A stretch of 64,000 bases of DNA from Azospirillum sp. TSH100 (GTDB lineage Bacteria > Pseudomonadota > Alphaproteobacteria > Azospirillales > Azospirillaceae): assembly GCF_004923295.1 (NCBI RefSeq), contig NZ_CP039640.1, positions 186,001 through 250,000 on the forward strand. The letters are read 5' to 3'. The position numbers were made by a program, and so were the translations under genes. The first letter of the stretch is position 1. The number at the start of each line of letters is the position of its first letter. The notes beneath the pieces are model-generated. The model did not search any database. It was not told the DNA's origin and saw only the letters and a program-made list of their open reading frames with translations. Shown here piece after piece: positions 43,669 to 51,845 of this stretch.

Positions 43669-45867
43669 ATGGCGACCATTCAGGAGGCACTCGCCGCGGC
43701 GGTGCGGCACCACCAGAACGGCCAGATCGCCGTCGCGGCCCGGATCTACCGGCGCATCATCGAAATCGCACCCGACCAGAGCGACGCCCTGCATCTGATG
43801 GGGCTGGCCGTCCGGCGCGCCGGCCAGGGCGGTGCGGCGCTGCGCCTGCTGGCCCGCGCGCTGCGCCTCGATCCCGCCATGGCGGAGCCGCGCCTCAATC
43901 TCGGCAACATGTTGCGCGACTTCGGGGCCGGGCAGGGAGCGGCGGCGGCCTACCGCAGCGCCATCGCCCTGCGGCCGGGCCTGACCGCCGCCTATGAGAG
44001 CCTGGGGGGGCTGTACCGTGGACAGGACCGCCCCGCCGAAGCCGAACGGGCCTATCGTCGGGCGATCCGCGTCGACCCGATGGCGGCGGAAGGCCACAAC
44101 GGGCTGGCCAACGTCCTCCAGGAACGCGATGCGCTCGACGACGCCGCAGCGGCTTATCGCCGCGGGCTGGCCATCGATCCCGCCCATGCCGCCGCCTGGA
44201 ACAACATGGGCATCGCGCTGCGTGGGCTGGGCCGGCCGGACGCGGCGATGGCCTGCCATCGCCGCGCCGTGGCCCTCGATCCGTATTTCGCCGCCGGCCA
44301 CAGCAGCTTCGGCCTCGCCTTGCAGGAGCGGGGATGCCTGGATGAGGCGGCGCGCGCCCATGCCCGCGCCGCCGCCGTCGATCCGGGCTTCGCCGGCGGC
44401 TATGCCAACCATGGCAACGCCCGGCTGAACCAGAACCGGCTGGACGAGGCGATCGCCGGCTTCCGCCGTGCCGTGGCGATCGACCCGGCCGGTCCGGACG
44501 CCCGCCGCAACCTGGGCATGGCCCTGCTGGTCGCCGGCCGGTTCGAGGAGGGCTGGCGCGAGTATGAATGGCGGCTGCGCTGCAAGGACGCCCCCACCCA
44601 TGCCGCCATGCCCAAGCCGCGCTGGGCGGGCGAACCGCTGGACGGCCGCCGTATCCTGCTGCATGGGGAGCAGGGGCTGGGCGACGCCCTGCAATTCTGC
44701 CGCTATGTCCCCCTGGTGGCGGCGCGCGGCGGCCGGGTGATCCTGGGACTGCCGGCCCCGCTGGAACGGGTGATGGCCGGGCTGCCCGGCGTGGAGCGCT
44801 TCGTCAGCGGCCAACTTCCCACCGATGCCTTCGACCTGCATCTGCCGATGCTGAGCCTGGGCGAGGTGTTCGGGACCCAGATGGACACCATCCCGCACCG
44901 CGTTCCCTACCTGTCGGCGGAACCCGATCTGGCGGCGCGCTGGGGCGAGCGGCTGGCGGGGCTGGCAAGGGATGGGGGCGGCCTGAAGGTCGGCCTGAAG
45001 GTCGGCATTGTCTGGGCCGGGTCGCCGACCCACGGCAACGACAGGAACCGCTCCATCGGCCTTGCCCCCTTCGCCCGGCTGGCCGCCATCCCCGGCGTCA
45101 GCCTCGTCTCCATCCAGAAGGGACCGACCGAGGGACAGGCGGCAAACCCGCCCGGCGGCTTCCCCCTGCTGAACCTGTCGCCCGACATCAGGGACTTCGC
45201 CGACACCGCCGCCATCATGGCCGGCCTCGACCTCGTCGTCTGCGTCGACACCTCCGTCGCCCATCTCGCAGGCGCGCTGGGCGTCCCCGTCTGGGTGCTG
45301 GTCCCCTTCGCACCGGACTGGCGCTGGATGCTCGACCGCGACGACAGCCCCTGGTATCCGACAATGCGCCTGTTCCGACAGGACCAGCCAGGATCCTGGG
45401 ACAATGCCATGGACCGGCTGGAGCGCGCCCTGCGCGAACTGGCCACACACGTCAGCCACACCCGAACCGGAGCTTCCGACATGCCGATCCTCGCGCCCGT
45501 ATCCTGGGGCGAACTGCTGGACAAGATCACCATCCTCGACATCAAGGCCGAGCGCATCGCCGACGCCGAAAAGCTGGCCAATGTCCGGCGCGAGCGCGAG
45601 GCGCTGGAAGCCGTCGCGGCGCAGGCCGACACCGCCCGGCCGGACGTCGCCGCGGTGATCGGCGATCTGCGGGCGGTCAACACCACCCTGTGGGAGATCG
45701 AGGACGAAATCCGCGACTGCGAGCGCGCGAAGGATTTCGGCCCGCGCTTCGTCGAGTTGGCGCGGCGGGTCTACCGCACCAACGACCAGCGCGCGGCGCT
45801 GAAGCGCGACCTGAACCAGCTGCTCGGCTCCGAACTGGTCGAGGAAAAGTCCTACCAGGCCTATTGA
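43669..45867 (+). CDS. TPR, GT9-like and DUF6165 fusion protein
   Basis: 732 residues. The start at ATG 43669 (MATIQEALAAAVRHHQNGQI) is chosen because TPR helices begin there, as in the homologous TPR starts at 31908. TPR-like units cover about 3-310. A GT9-like domain follows (GEQGLGDALQFCRYVPLVAA, about 331-350; VGIVWAGSPTHGNDRNRS near 444; VCVDTSVAHLAGALGVPVWV, about 523-542). The last 128 residues, from MPILAPVSWGELLDKI, are a DUF6165 domain, which elsewhere is a stand-alone small protein. An internal ATG at 45481 with GGAG eight bases before could also produce it separately. The fusion suggests the domain works with this glycosyltransferase. Confidence 0.8.
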   Translation: MATIQEALAAAVRHHQNGQIAVAARIYRRIIEIAPDQSDALHLMGLAVRRAGQGGAALRLLARALRLDPAMAEPRLNLGNMLRDFGAGQGAAAAYRSAIALRPGLTAAYESLGGLYRGQDRPAEAERAYRRAIRVDPMAAEGHNGLANVLQERDALDDAAAAYRRGLAIDPAHAAAWNNMGIALRGLGRPDAAMACHRRAVALDPYFAAGHSSFGLALQERGCLDEAARAHARAAAVDPGFAGGYANHGNARLNQNRLDEAIAGFRRAVAIDPAGPDARRNLGMALLVAGRFEEGWREYEWRLRCKDAPTHAAMPKPRWAGEPLDGRRILLHGEQGLGDALQFCRYVPLVAARGGRVILGLPAPLERVMAGLPGVERFVSGQLPTDAFDLHLPMLSLGEVFGTQMDTIPHRVPYLSAEPDLAARWGERLAGLARDGGGLKVGLKVGIVWAGSPTHGNDRNRSIGLAPFARLAAIPGVSLVSIQKGPTEGQAANPPGGFPLLNLSPDIRDFADTAAIMAGLDLVVCVDTSVAHLAGALGVPVWVLVPFAPDWRWMLDRDDSPWYPTMRLFRQDQPGSWDNAMDRLERALRELATHVSHTRTGASDMPILAPVSWGELLDKITILDIKAERIADAEKLANVRREREALEAVAAQADTARPDVAAVIGDLRAVNTTLWEIEDEIRDCERAKDFGPRFVELARRVYRTNDQRAALKRDLNQLLGSELVEEKSYQAY
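45481..45867 (+). CDS. possible internal start giving a separate DUF6165 protein
   Basis: In frame with the fusion gene, ATG at 45481, GGAG at 45469-45472, 128 residues. Free-standing DUF6165 proteins start with very similar residues (MPILAPVSWGELLDKITILD). Domain role unknown. A second product from the same gene is possible but not proven; translation of the full fusion is equally supported. Confidence 0.35.
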   Translation: MPILAPVSWGELLDKITILDIKAERIADAEKLANVRREREALEAVAAQADTARPDVAAVIGDLRAVNTTLWEIEDEIRDCERAKDFGPRFVELARRVYRTNDQRAALKRDLNQLLGSELVEEKSYQAY

Positions 45868-45908
45868 GACCCGACAGCCCTCCCTCTCCAACCCAAGGGT
45901 CCTGCTCC

Positions 45909-48899
45909 ATGACCACCGACACCGCAACCGGGACCGCCAGCCTTCCGACCGGCCAGAGCACCCCGGAGCAGCAGGCCCTGGAACGTCGGGTGCTGGAGCT
46001 GTGCCGGACAGGCCGGCCGGATGAGGCGGAAGCCCCCTACCGCGAGCTGTGCGGCAACCCGCCACGGGATGCCGCCGGGCTGCTGTCGCTGGCCGAAGCC
46101 GCCCGCATCCTGGGCCGGCCGGCCGAAGCCGTTGCCTGGGCCGAGGCAATGGTCCGGTCGCAATCGGAGCGGGCCGACGGCTGGAGCGTGCTGGCCCTGG
46201 CATTCGTCGCCGCCGGCCGCCTCGACGACGGCTATGCCGCGGCTGCCGAGGCGCTGCGGCGGGTGGGAAGCGGGGCGGCAGGCGACACGGCGGCGCTCCA
46301 GGCTGCGGTTCAGGCCCACCGCGCGCAGGCGCTCGCCCGCCTGCGCCTGGGCCATCTGGCCGAGGCGGCAGCGGCCTGCGACGCGGCCCTGCGTCTTGCC
46401 GACGGCGCCATCCAACCGGTCCAGGGACTGCGTCAGGCGCAGGCCGAAACGCTGGGCACCCTGGCGCTGGTCCGCATGCTGGAAGGGCGGGCCGATGAGG
46501 CCGAGGCGCTGTTCCGCCGGGCATTGTCCCACCGGCCGGTCCTGCCGGAGATCCTGGGCAACCATGCCTCGCTGCTGGCCCGGCTGGGCCGCGACGAGGA
46601 GGCGCTGGAACAGGCCGAACAGGCGGTGGCGTTGCGTCCGCGCCTGACGGGAACCCTGCACCTGATCGGCACCCTGCACCACCGCGCCGGCCAGCCGGAA
46701 TCGGCCATCGCCGCGTTCCACCGGGTGCTGGCGGTCGATCCGGGCCACCTCGACGCGCGGCTGCGGCTGGCCGACAGCCTGCGCGTCGCCGGCCATTGGG
46801 AGGAAGCAGCCGCCGTCTGCCGCGACGGGCTGGCCCGCATCGCCAATCCGGACGATCCCAACCGGACGCCGCTGCTGGCAAACCTCGGCGCCGCCCTGCA
46901 ATCGGGCGGCGACGCCGCGGGCGCGCTGGAGGCCTACCGTGACGCGCTGCGCCTCGCCCCCGACCTGCCGGAGGTCCACAACAACCTCGCCCGCCTGCAT
47001 CAGGAGACCGGCAATCCAGAGGCCGCCATCGAGGAACTGCACCGCGCCACCGCCGGCCGGCCGGCCAACCAGCCGCTTCCCCTGCCGCTGCGCCGCGCCC
47101 TGCTGTCGCTGCTGATCGCCGCCGGCCGCACCGCCGAGGCGGAGGCGGAGGCCTTCGGCATCGCCCGCACCGCTCCGGAGGACGCGGAGCTGTGCTTCGG
47201 CATCGCCGCCTTGTTCCTGCAAGGCGGCTGGCGCGACCAGGCCCTGCCCTATGTGCGCAAGGCGATCCGCCTCGCCCCCGACGTGCCGCGCAACTGGATC
47301 GCCTTTGCCGAGGCGCTGCGCGACGCCGTCCCACCGGCCCCCGACGAGGGCCTGCGCGCCGACCTGCTGGCGGCTCTCGGCCGGCCGGAGGTGGAGGGCG
47401 CCGGGCTGGCGCGCGCCATTGCCGGCATGCTGATGGCATCGCCCGTCATCCGGACCCTCGCCGCCCTGCCGGAGACTGGCGGCCCGGCCCTGGACGACGC
47501 CAGCCGGGCCCTGCTGGCCGACGGGTCGCTCGCCGGGCTGGCGGAGGATCCGCTGCTGCTGGCCCATCTGCGCGCCGTGCCGGTCTGCGATCCCGCGCTG
47601 GAGCGGGCGCTGACCCGGCTGCGGCGGGTGCTGATGCTGGCGCTGACCGGCCCCGGCCTGCCCGACCGGCCGTCCTGGCGTGCCCTGTGCGCCGCCATCG
47701 CCGAACAGTGCTTCCTCAACGAGTATGTCTTCGCCGAGACCGATGGCGAGTTCCAGGTCCTGGCGGTGCTGCTCCGCGCGGCGGAAGCGGCGCTGGATCG
47801 CAGCGAACAGCCCCCGGCGGTGCTGGTCGCGCTGCTCGGCGCCTACCGTCCGCTCTACCGCTGGGAACGGGCGGCCGCCCTGCAGGCCATGTCCTGGCCC
47901 GAAGAGATCGCCCGGCTGCTGAACCGGCAGGTAGCCGAACCGCTGACCGAGGCGGCGATCCAGGCGGAGCTGCCGGCGCTGACCCAGATCAGCCACCCGG
48001 TGTCGGTCGGCGTGCGCGCCCAGTACGAGGAGAACCCCTATCCGCGCTGGATGACCACCGGCCTGCTGCCGGAGCCGGTGGCGCTGCCCCGCTTCCTGCA
48101 CGCGCTCTTCCCCCATGCCGCCCTGCCCGCCTCCCCCGCTTGGGAAACCCCGGGCTGGGAGGCGCCGGAGGTTCTGGTCGCCGGCTGCGGCACCGGGCGC
48201 GAGGCGGTGTGGGCCGCCTCCACCCTGAAGAACGCCAAGGTGCTGGCGGTCGACCTCAGCCGCCGCAGCCTCGCCTACGCCACCCGGCAGAGCCGGCGGC
48301 TTGGCCTGACGGGCATCGAATTCGCCCAGGCCGACCTGCTGGAGCTGGGATCGCTGGGCCGCCGCTTCGACGTGGTGCACAGCGTCGGCGTGCTGCACCA
48401 CATGGAGGACCCGATGGCCGGCCTGCGCGTGCTGCGCGGGCTGATGCGCCCGCACGGCGTGATGGAGGTGGGCTTCTACAGCGCCGCCGCCCGCCGGCCG
48501 ATCCTGGCCGCCCGTCACTTCATCGCCGAGCGCGGCCACCCGCCGACCCTGGACGGCATCCGCCACGTCCGCCGCGACATCCAGGATCTGCCGGACGGTC
48601 ATCCGGCCCGCGCCGTCGTCCATTCCCCGGACTTCTACGGCACCAGCGCCTGCCGCGACCTGCTGATGCATGTCCACGAGCTGCACGTCACCCTGCCCTG
48701 GCTGGCCGGCGCGCTGGAAACGCTCGGGCTGGAGTTCCTGGGCTTCCGGCTGGCCGATCCCGCCGTGGCGGCGCTCTACCGCAAGCGCTTCCCCGAGGAT
48801 CCGGCGATGACCTCGCTCGCCCGCTGGGACCGGCTGGAGGCGGAGCATCCGATGATCTTCGGCGGGCTGTACCAGGCCTGGGTGCGGGCGCGGGAATAA
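45909..48899 (+). CDS. TPR-fused SAM-dependent methyltransferase
   Basis: 996 residues from ATG 45909 (MTTDTATGTASL) with AAGGG upstream. TPR helices run through about residues 20-460 (LRRALSHRP-like arrays; AAIEELHRATAGRPANQPLP). The middle part (460-690) is helical and unassigned. The methyltransferase region begins with RAQYEENPYPRWMTTG (about 704-719), a signature of TPR methyltransferases, then VLVAGCGTGREAVWAAS (SAM motif I, about 756-772), AVDLSRRSLAYATRQSRR and FDVVHSVGVLHHMEDPMAGL. Substrate is unknown; methylation of a glycan or of the secreted protein is possible. It follows the TPR-GT9 gene by 41 bases in the same operon. Confidence 0.8.
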   Translation: MTTDTATGTASLPTGQSTPEQQALERRVLELCRTGRPDEAEAPYRELCGNPPRDAAGLLSLAEAARILGRPAEAVAWAEAMVRSQSERADGWSVLALAFVAAGRLDDGYAAAAEALRRVGSGAAGDTAALQAAVQAHRAQALARLRLGHLAEAAAACDAALRLADGAIQPVQGLRQAQAETLGTLALVRMLEGRADEAEALFRRALSHRPVLPEILGNHASLLARLGRDEEALEQAEQAVALRPRLTGTLHLIGTLHHRAGQPESAIAAFHRVLAVDPGHLDARLRLADSLRVAGHWEEAAAVCRDGLARIANPDDPNRTPLLANLGAALQSGGDAAGALEAYRDALRLAPDLPEVHNNLARLHQETGNPEAAIEELHRATAGRPANQPLPLPLRRALLSLLIAAGRTAEAEAEAFGIARTAPEDAELCFGIAALFLQGGWRDQALPYVRKAIRLAPDVPRNWIAFAEALRDAVPPAPDEGLRADLLAALGRPEVEGAGLARAIAGMLMASPVIRTLAALPETGGPALDDASRALLADGSLAGLAEDPLLLAHLRAVPVCDPALERALTRLRRVLMLALTGPGLPDRPSWRALCAAIAEQCFLNEYVFAETDGEFQVLAVLLRAAEAALDRSEQPPAVLVALLGAYRPLYRWERAAALQAMSWPEEIARLLNRQVAEPLTEAAIQAELPALTQISHPVSVGVRAQYEENPYPRWMTTGLLPEPVALPRFLHALFPHAALPASPAWETPGWEAPEVLVAGCGTGREAVWAASTLKNAKVLAVDLSRRSLAYATRQSRRLGLTGIEFAQADLLELGSLGRRFDVVHSVGVLHHMEDPMAGLRVLRGLMRPHGVMEVGFYSAAARRPILAARHFIAERGHPPTLDGIRHVRRDIQDLPDGHPARAVVHSPDFYGTSACRDLLMHVHELHVTLPWLAGALETLGLEFLGFRLADPAVAALYRKRFPEDPAMTSLARWDRLEAEHPMIFGGLYQAWVRARE

Positions 48900-48997
48900 G
48901 GGGCCGGCATGAGGACGGGAGCGGGAAGCCGGGTCCGGTTGACCCTGCCGGTTTCCCGGTGATATCGCTTCGCCGCCCGGAAGAAGACGTGGCGAAG

Positions 48998-49990
48998 ATG
49001 GACGCGGCAGAGAAAGACGTCATGGAACAGCGCGTAACAGACAGGGTCTCGATCTGCATCCCGACCCGCAACCGCCCGGCCCTGCTGCGCGAGCTGCTGG
49101 ACACGGTCTTCGCCCAGACCTACGGCAATTACGAAGTCATCATCACCGACAATTCGGACAATGACGAGACGCGCGATCTCGTCGCCGGCCGCTATGCCGA
49201 TCCGCGCGTCCGCTATCACAAGAACGAGACCAATCTGGGGATGGACGGCAACGCGCGCCGCGCCTTCAGCTTCATCACCGGCGAGTTCTTCACCTTCACC
49301 GCCGACGATGATTTCTGGGACGCCGACAACCTGCGCCGCAAGGTCGATCTGCTGCGCCGGGTGCCGGAGGTCAACGCCTGCTTCTCCAACGCCCACCACA
49401 TCCTGATGGATGGGCGCCCCCACCCGCAGCCCTTCCACAGCACGCTGCGGCCGGGGATGGAGGCGGTGATCGACGGCTATTACCTGAACCCGGTGTCGCT
49501 GCATGTCCCGCCGTCCCCGCCGCTGTTCGTCAACACCCTGACCGGCCTCTACCGCACCGCCCAGTTCCTGGCGCCGATGGTGGAATCCTGGGAATGCGGG
49601 TCGGAGGAATACGCCCACTGGTATCTCGGCCTGTCGGGCCAGCGGCTGGGCTACCTGTTCGATCCGCTCATCACCATCCGCGATGGCGAGCACAATTGGG
49701 AGATCCAGACCGGCAACGGTGCTGTGACCAATTACCGCAAGTCGCCGGAAACCCGCGCCGCTCAGCTGAACCGCATCTACACCACGCTGCGCGCCAGGCG
49801 CGGGGATGAGCTGACGAAGATCGACCGGCAGGTCGAGCTGGCGGTCTTCACCTTCCTGGTCGAGCAGATCGGGCAGGCGGCGGTCCAGTATATCGGCAGC
49901 TTCCCGCTGATCACCGTGGCCGACTTCAACGCCTACATCCAGGAGCGCAACCGGCGTCAGGCGGTCCAAACCCGAACGGCACAGTCATGA
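48998..49990 (+). CDS. GT2 glycosyltransferase
   Basis: About 330 residues. Two starts are possible, ATG 48998 (MDAAEKDVMEQ) and ATG 49022; the first has the purine-rich stretch AAGAAGACGTGGCGAAG just upstream and is preferred. GT2 marks: VSICIPTRNRPALLRELLDT (about 18-37), EVIITDNSDNDETRDL and FTFTADDDFWDADN, which contains the metal-binding DxD (ADDD, about 104). It ends with ATGA overlapping the next glycosyltransferase, so both are co-translated. It is 98 bases after the TPR-methyltransferase gene. Donor unknown. Confidence 0.82.
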   Translation: MDAAEKDVMEQRVTDRVSICIPTRNRPALLRELLDTVFAQTYGNYEVIITDNSDNDETRDLVAGRYADPRVRYHKNETNLGMDGNARRAFSFITGEFFTFTADDDFWDADNLRRKVDLLRRVPEVNACFSNAHHILMDGRPHPQPFHSTLRPGMEAVIDGYYLNPVSLHVPPSPPLFVNTLTGLYRTAQFLAPMVESWECGSEEYAHWYLGLSGQRLGYLFDPLITIRDGEHNWEIQTGNGAVTNYRKSPETRAAQLNRIYTTLRARRGDELTKIDRQVELAVFTFLVEQIGQAAVQYIGSFPLITVADFNAYIQERNRRQAVQTRTAQS

Positions 49991-50883
49991 GCAGCGCCGC
50001 CCCGCCCGGCCCCGCCCCGCTCGTCAGCATCCTGATCCCGGTCTACAACCGGGAGCGCGAGATCGAGGAGACGATCCGCTCCGCGCTTGCCCAGACGGTG
50101 CGGGACATCGAGGTGGTGGTGGTGGACAACGCCAGCACCGACGGCACCTGGGCGATCTGCCAGCGGCTGGCGGCGGAGGACGGGCGGCTGCGCCTGTTCC
50201 GCAACGACGCCAACATCGGCCCGGTCAACAACTGGCGCCGCTGCGTCGCCGAGGCGCGGGCTCCGGTTTCCAAGATCCTGTTCTCCGACGACCGGCTGGA
50301 GCCGGCCTATCTGGAGCGCACCCTGCCCCGCCTGCAGGGGCGGGTCGCCTTCGTCTTCACCCCGGCCAAGCTGGTGGACGAGGCGGGGGCGTCGCACGGC
50401 GTCATCCATCAGTATTTCGTCGACACCTTCCCGTCCGACACCTTCGTCTTCGAATACCTGTCGAACTTCGGCGGCCTGCCGGTGTCGCCCTGCGCCGCCC
50501 TGTTCCGCACCGCCGACCTGCGCGACGGCATCGTCAGCGACCTGGGTCCCGGCCCGGGGGGAAGTTCGGCCGCCGATTTCGAGGCGCACGGCGCCGGCCC
50601 CGACTGCCTGATCTATCTGATCGCCGCCAGCCGCTATCCCTATGTCGCCTATGTCGGCGAGCCGCTGGTCACCTTCCGGCGCGGCGGCATCACCTCCGAC
50701 CTTGTCGCCAGCGGGCGCTTCTTCACCTGCTACCACCATGCGCTGATGTGGTTCATGAAGTCGCCGATGGCCCCGCCGCCCGCCCGGCTGGCCGCCGCCG
50801 CCCTGTGGCGGCAGGAGGTGCGTAACGCCCGCCGGGTTATTCCCTATGAGGACCATCTGCGGGCCTATGGGGTGGAGCCCTGA
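49987..50883 (+). CDS. GT2 glycosyltransferase
   Basis: 298 residues, ATG sharing the last bases of the upstream gene (ATGA). The GT-A core is clear: VSILIPVYNREREIEETIRS (about 13-32), IEVVVVDNASTDGTWAICQ (about 39-57) and the metal site VSKILFSDDRLEPAY (about 91-105). The C-terminal part is helical with an aromatic-rich stretch (FFTCYHHALMWFMK). Typical for chain elongation or side-branch addition in surface glycans; donor unknown. It is the last plus-strand gene before the minus-strand rfb operon, 13 bases away. Confidence 0.83.
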   Translation: MSSAAPPGPAPLVSILIPVYNREREIEETIRSALAQTVRDIEVVVVDNASTDGTWAICQRLAAEDGRLRLFRNDANIGPVNNWRRCVAEARAPVSKILFSDDRLEPAYLERTLPRLQGRVAFVFTPAKLVDEAGASHGVIHQYFVDTFPSDTFVFEYLSNFGGLPVSPCAALFRTADLRDGIVSDLGPGPGGSSAADFEAHGAGPDCLIYLIAASRYPYVAYVGEPLVTFRRGGITSDLVASGRFFTCYHHALMWFMKSPMAPPPARLAAAALWRQEVRNARRVIPYEDHLRAYGVEP

Positions 50884-50896
50884 GGGGGCCGCCCCG

Positions 50897-51799
50897 TCAG
50901 CAGGTGGGGGAGACGCCGTAGCGGGACAGGACGTCGGCAATCCCCTCCTCGATGCCGATGCCCAGTTCGACCCCCATCGCCGACAGCGCCCGGGTATCGG
51001 CGACGGAGTTCATGATCTCGTCGTCCCGGTAAGGGATGGCGCCGAAGCGCAGGTCGGTCGGGCTGCCCGACAGCCGCTTCACCGTCTCGGCGAAGGCGCG
51101 GATCTCCACGCTGCGCCCGGTACCGACATTGACCTCGGCATAGCCGCTCTCCTTTTCCACCGCCCGGCGGACGATGCCGACATAGGCGCGGACCACGTCA
51201 TCGACATGCACGAAGTCGCGCTTCTGGTGGCCGTGGGTCAGCGGATGGGAATCGACGCGCTGCAGGGCCACCTTGCGGATCAGGTCCTCGCAGAATTTGG
51301 TAGGGCTGTCATGGGCGCCATAGACATGCTCCAGGCAGGCGTTGACCAGCATGATACGGTCGGAGAACTTCTTCAGCCAGGGCAGCAGATTCTGCTTGGA
51401 CAGCGAATAGTTCGGCAAGGCCGAATAGGACTTCTTCTCCTTGCAGAAATAGGAGTCCGTGTTGACGAAGGCACGGACCTTGTGCTGGACGCACAACTCG
51501 ATCAGTTCAACCGGGAAGATCAGGTTCGCTTCCAGGATGCTCGCCAGCGTCTCGCCACCGCGGCCGTAGGAGGTGGCGACATGCACCGCCGCCTCGACCG
51601 GTGCCCCGGCGAAGGCGCCGGCGATGCCGTCACGGTCGATGTCGACGAAGGACAAGCCGGGCTCGCCGAGCAGCGGCCGGACGCGCGTCAGGTCGGATGT
51701 GCTCCTTTTCAGGACGACGACATCGTGCCCGTCGGCGAGCAGCCCCTTCAGAAGATGGCTGCCGACGAAGCCGGTGCCTCCGGTCACAAGAACGGCCAT
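50897..51799 (-). CDS. SDR reductase, candidate CDP-paratose or abequose synthase
   Basis: 300 residues, ATG at 51799. NAD(P)-binding motif VLVTGGTGFVGSHLL at about 3-17; catalytic YSLSKQNLLPWLKKF (Tyr and Lys, about 130). The C-terminal GAIPYRDDEIMNSVADTRAL (about 260-279) is the pattern of RfbJ/RfbS-type reductases, which reduce the 4-keto group of the CDP-3,6-dideoxyhexose intermediate. A second SDR with a similar end (55809) lies in the same operon, so I cannot say which one does that step. It is the last gene of the minus operon starting at 61031. Confidence 0.7.
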   Translation of the reverse strand: MAVLVTGGTGFVGSHLLKGLLADGHDVVVLKRSTSDLTRVRPLLGEPGLSFVDIDRDGIAGAFAGAPVEAAVHVATSYGRGGETLASILEANLIFPVELIELCVQHKVRAFVNTDSYFCKEKKSYSALPNYSLSKQNLLPWLKKFSDRIMLVNACLEHVYGAHDSPTKFCEDLIRKVALQRVDSHPLTHGHQKRDFVHVDDVVRAYVGIVRRAVEKESGYAEVNVGTGRSVEIRAFAETVKRLSGSPTDLRFGAIPYRDDEIMNSVADTRALSAMGVELGIGIEEGIADVLSRYGVSPTC

Positions 51800-51845
51800 G
51801 GATCTTCACTTCCCCGACTGGCGGCGCCCGGCGGCCGGGCAGCGC

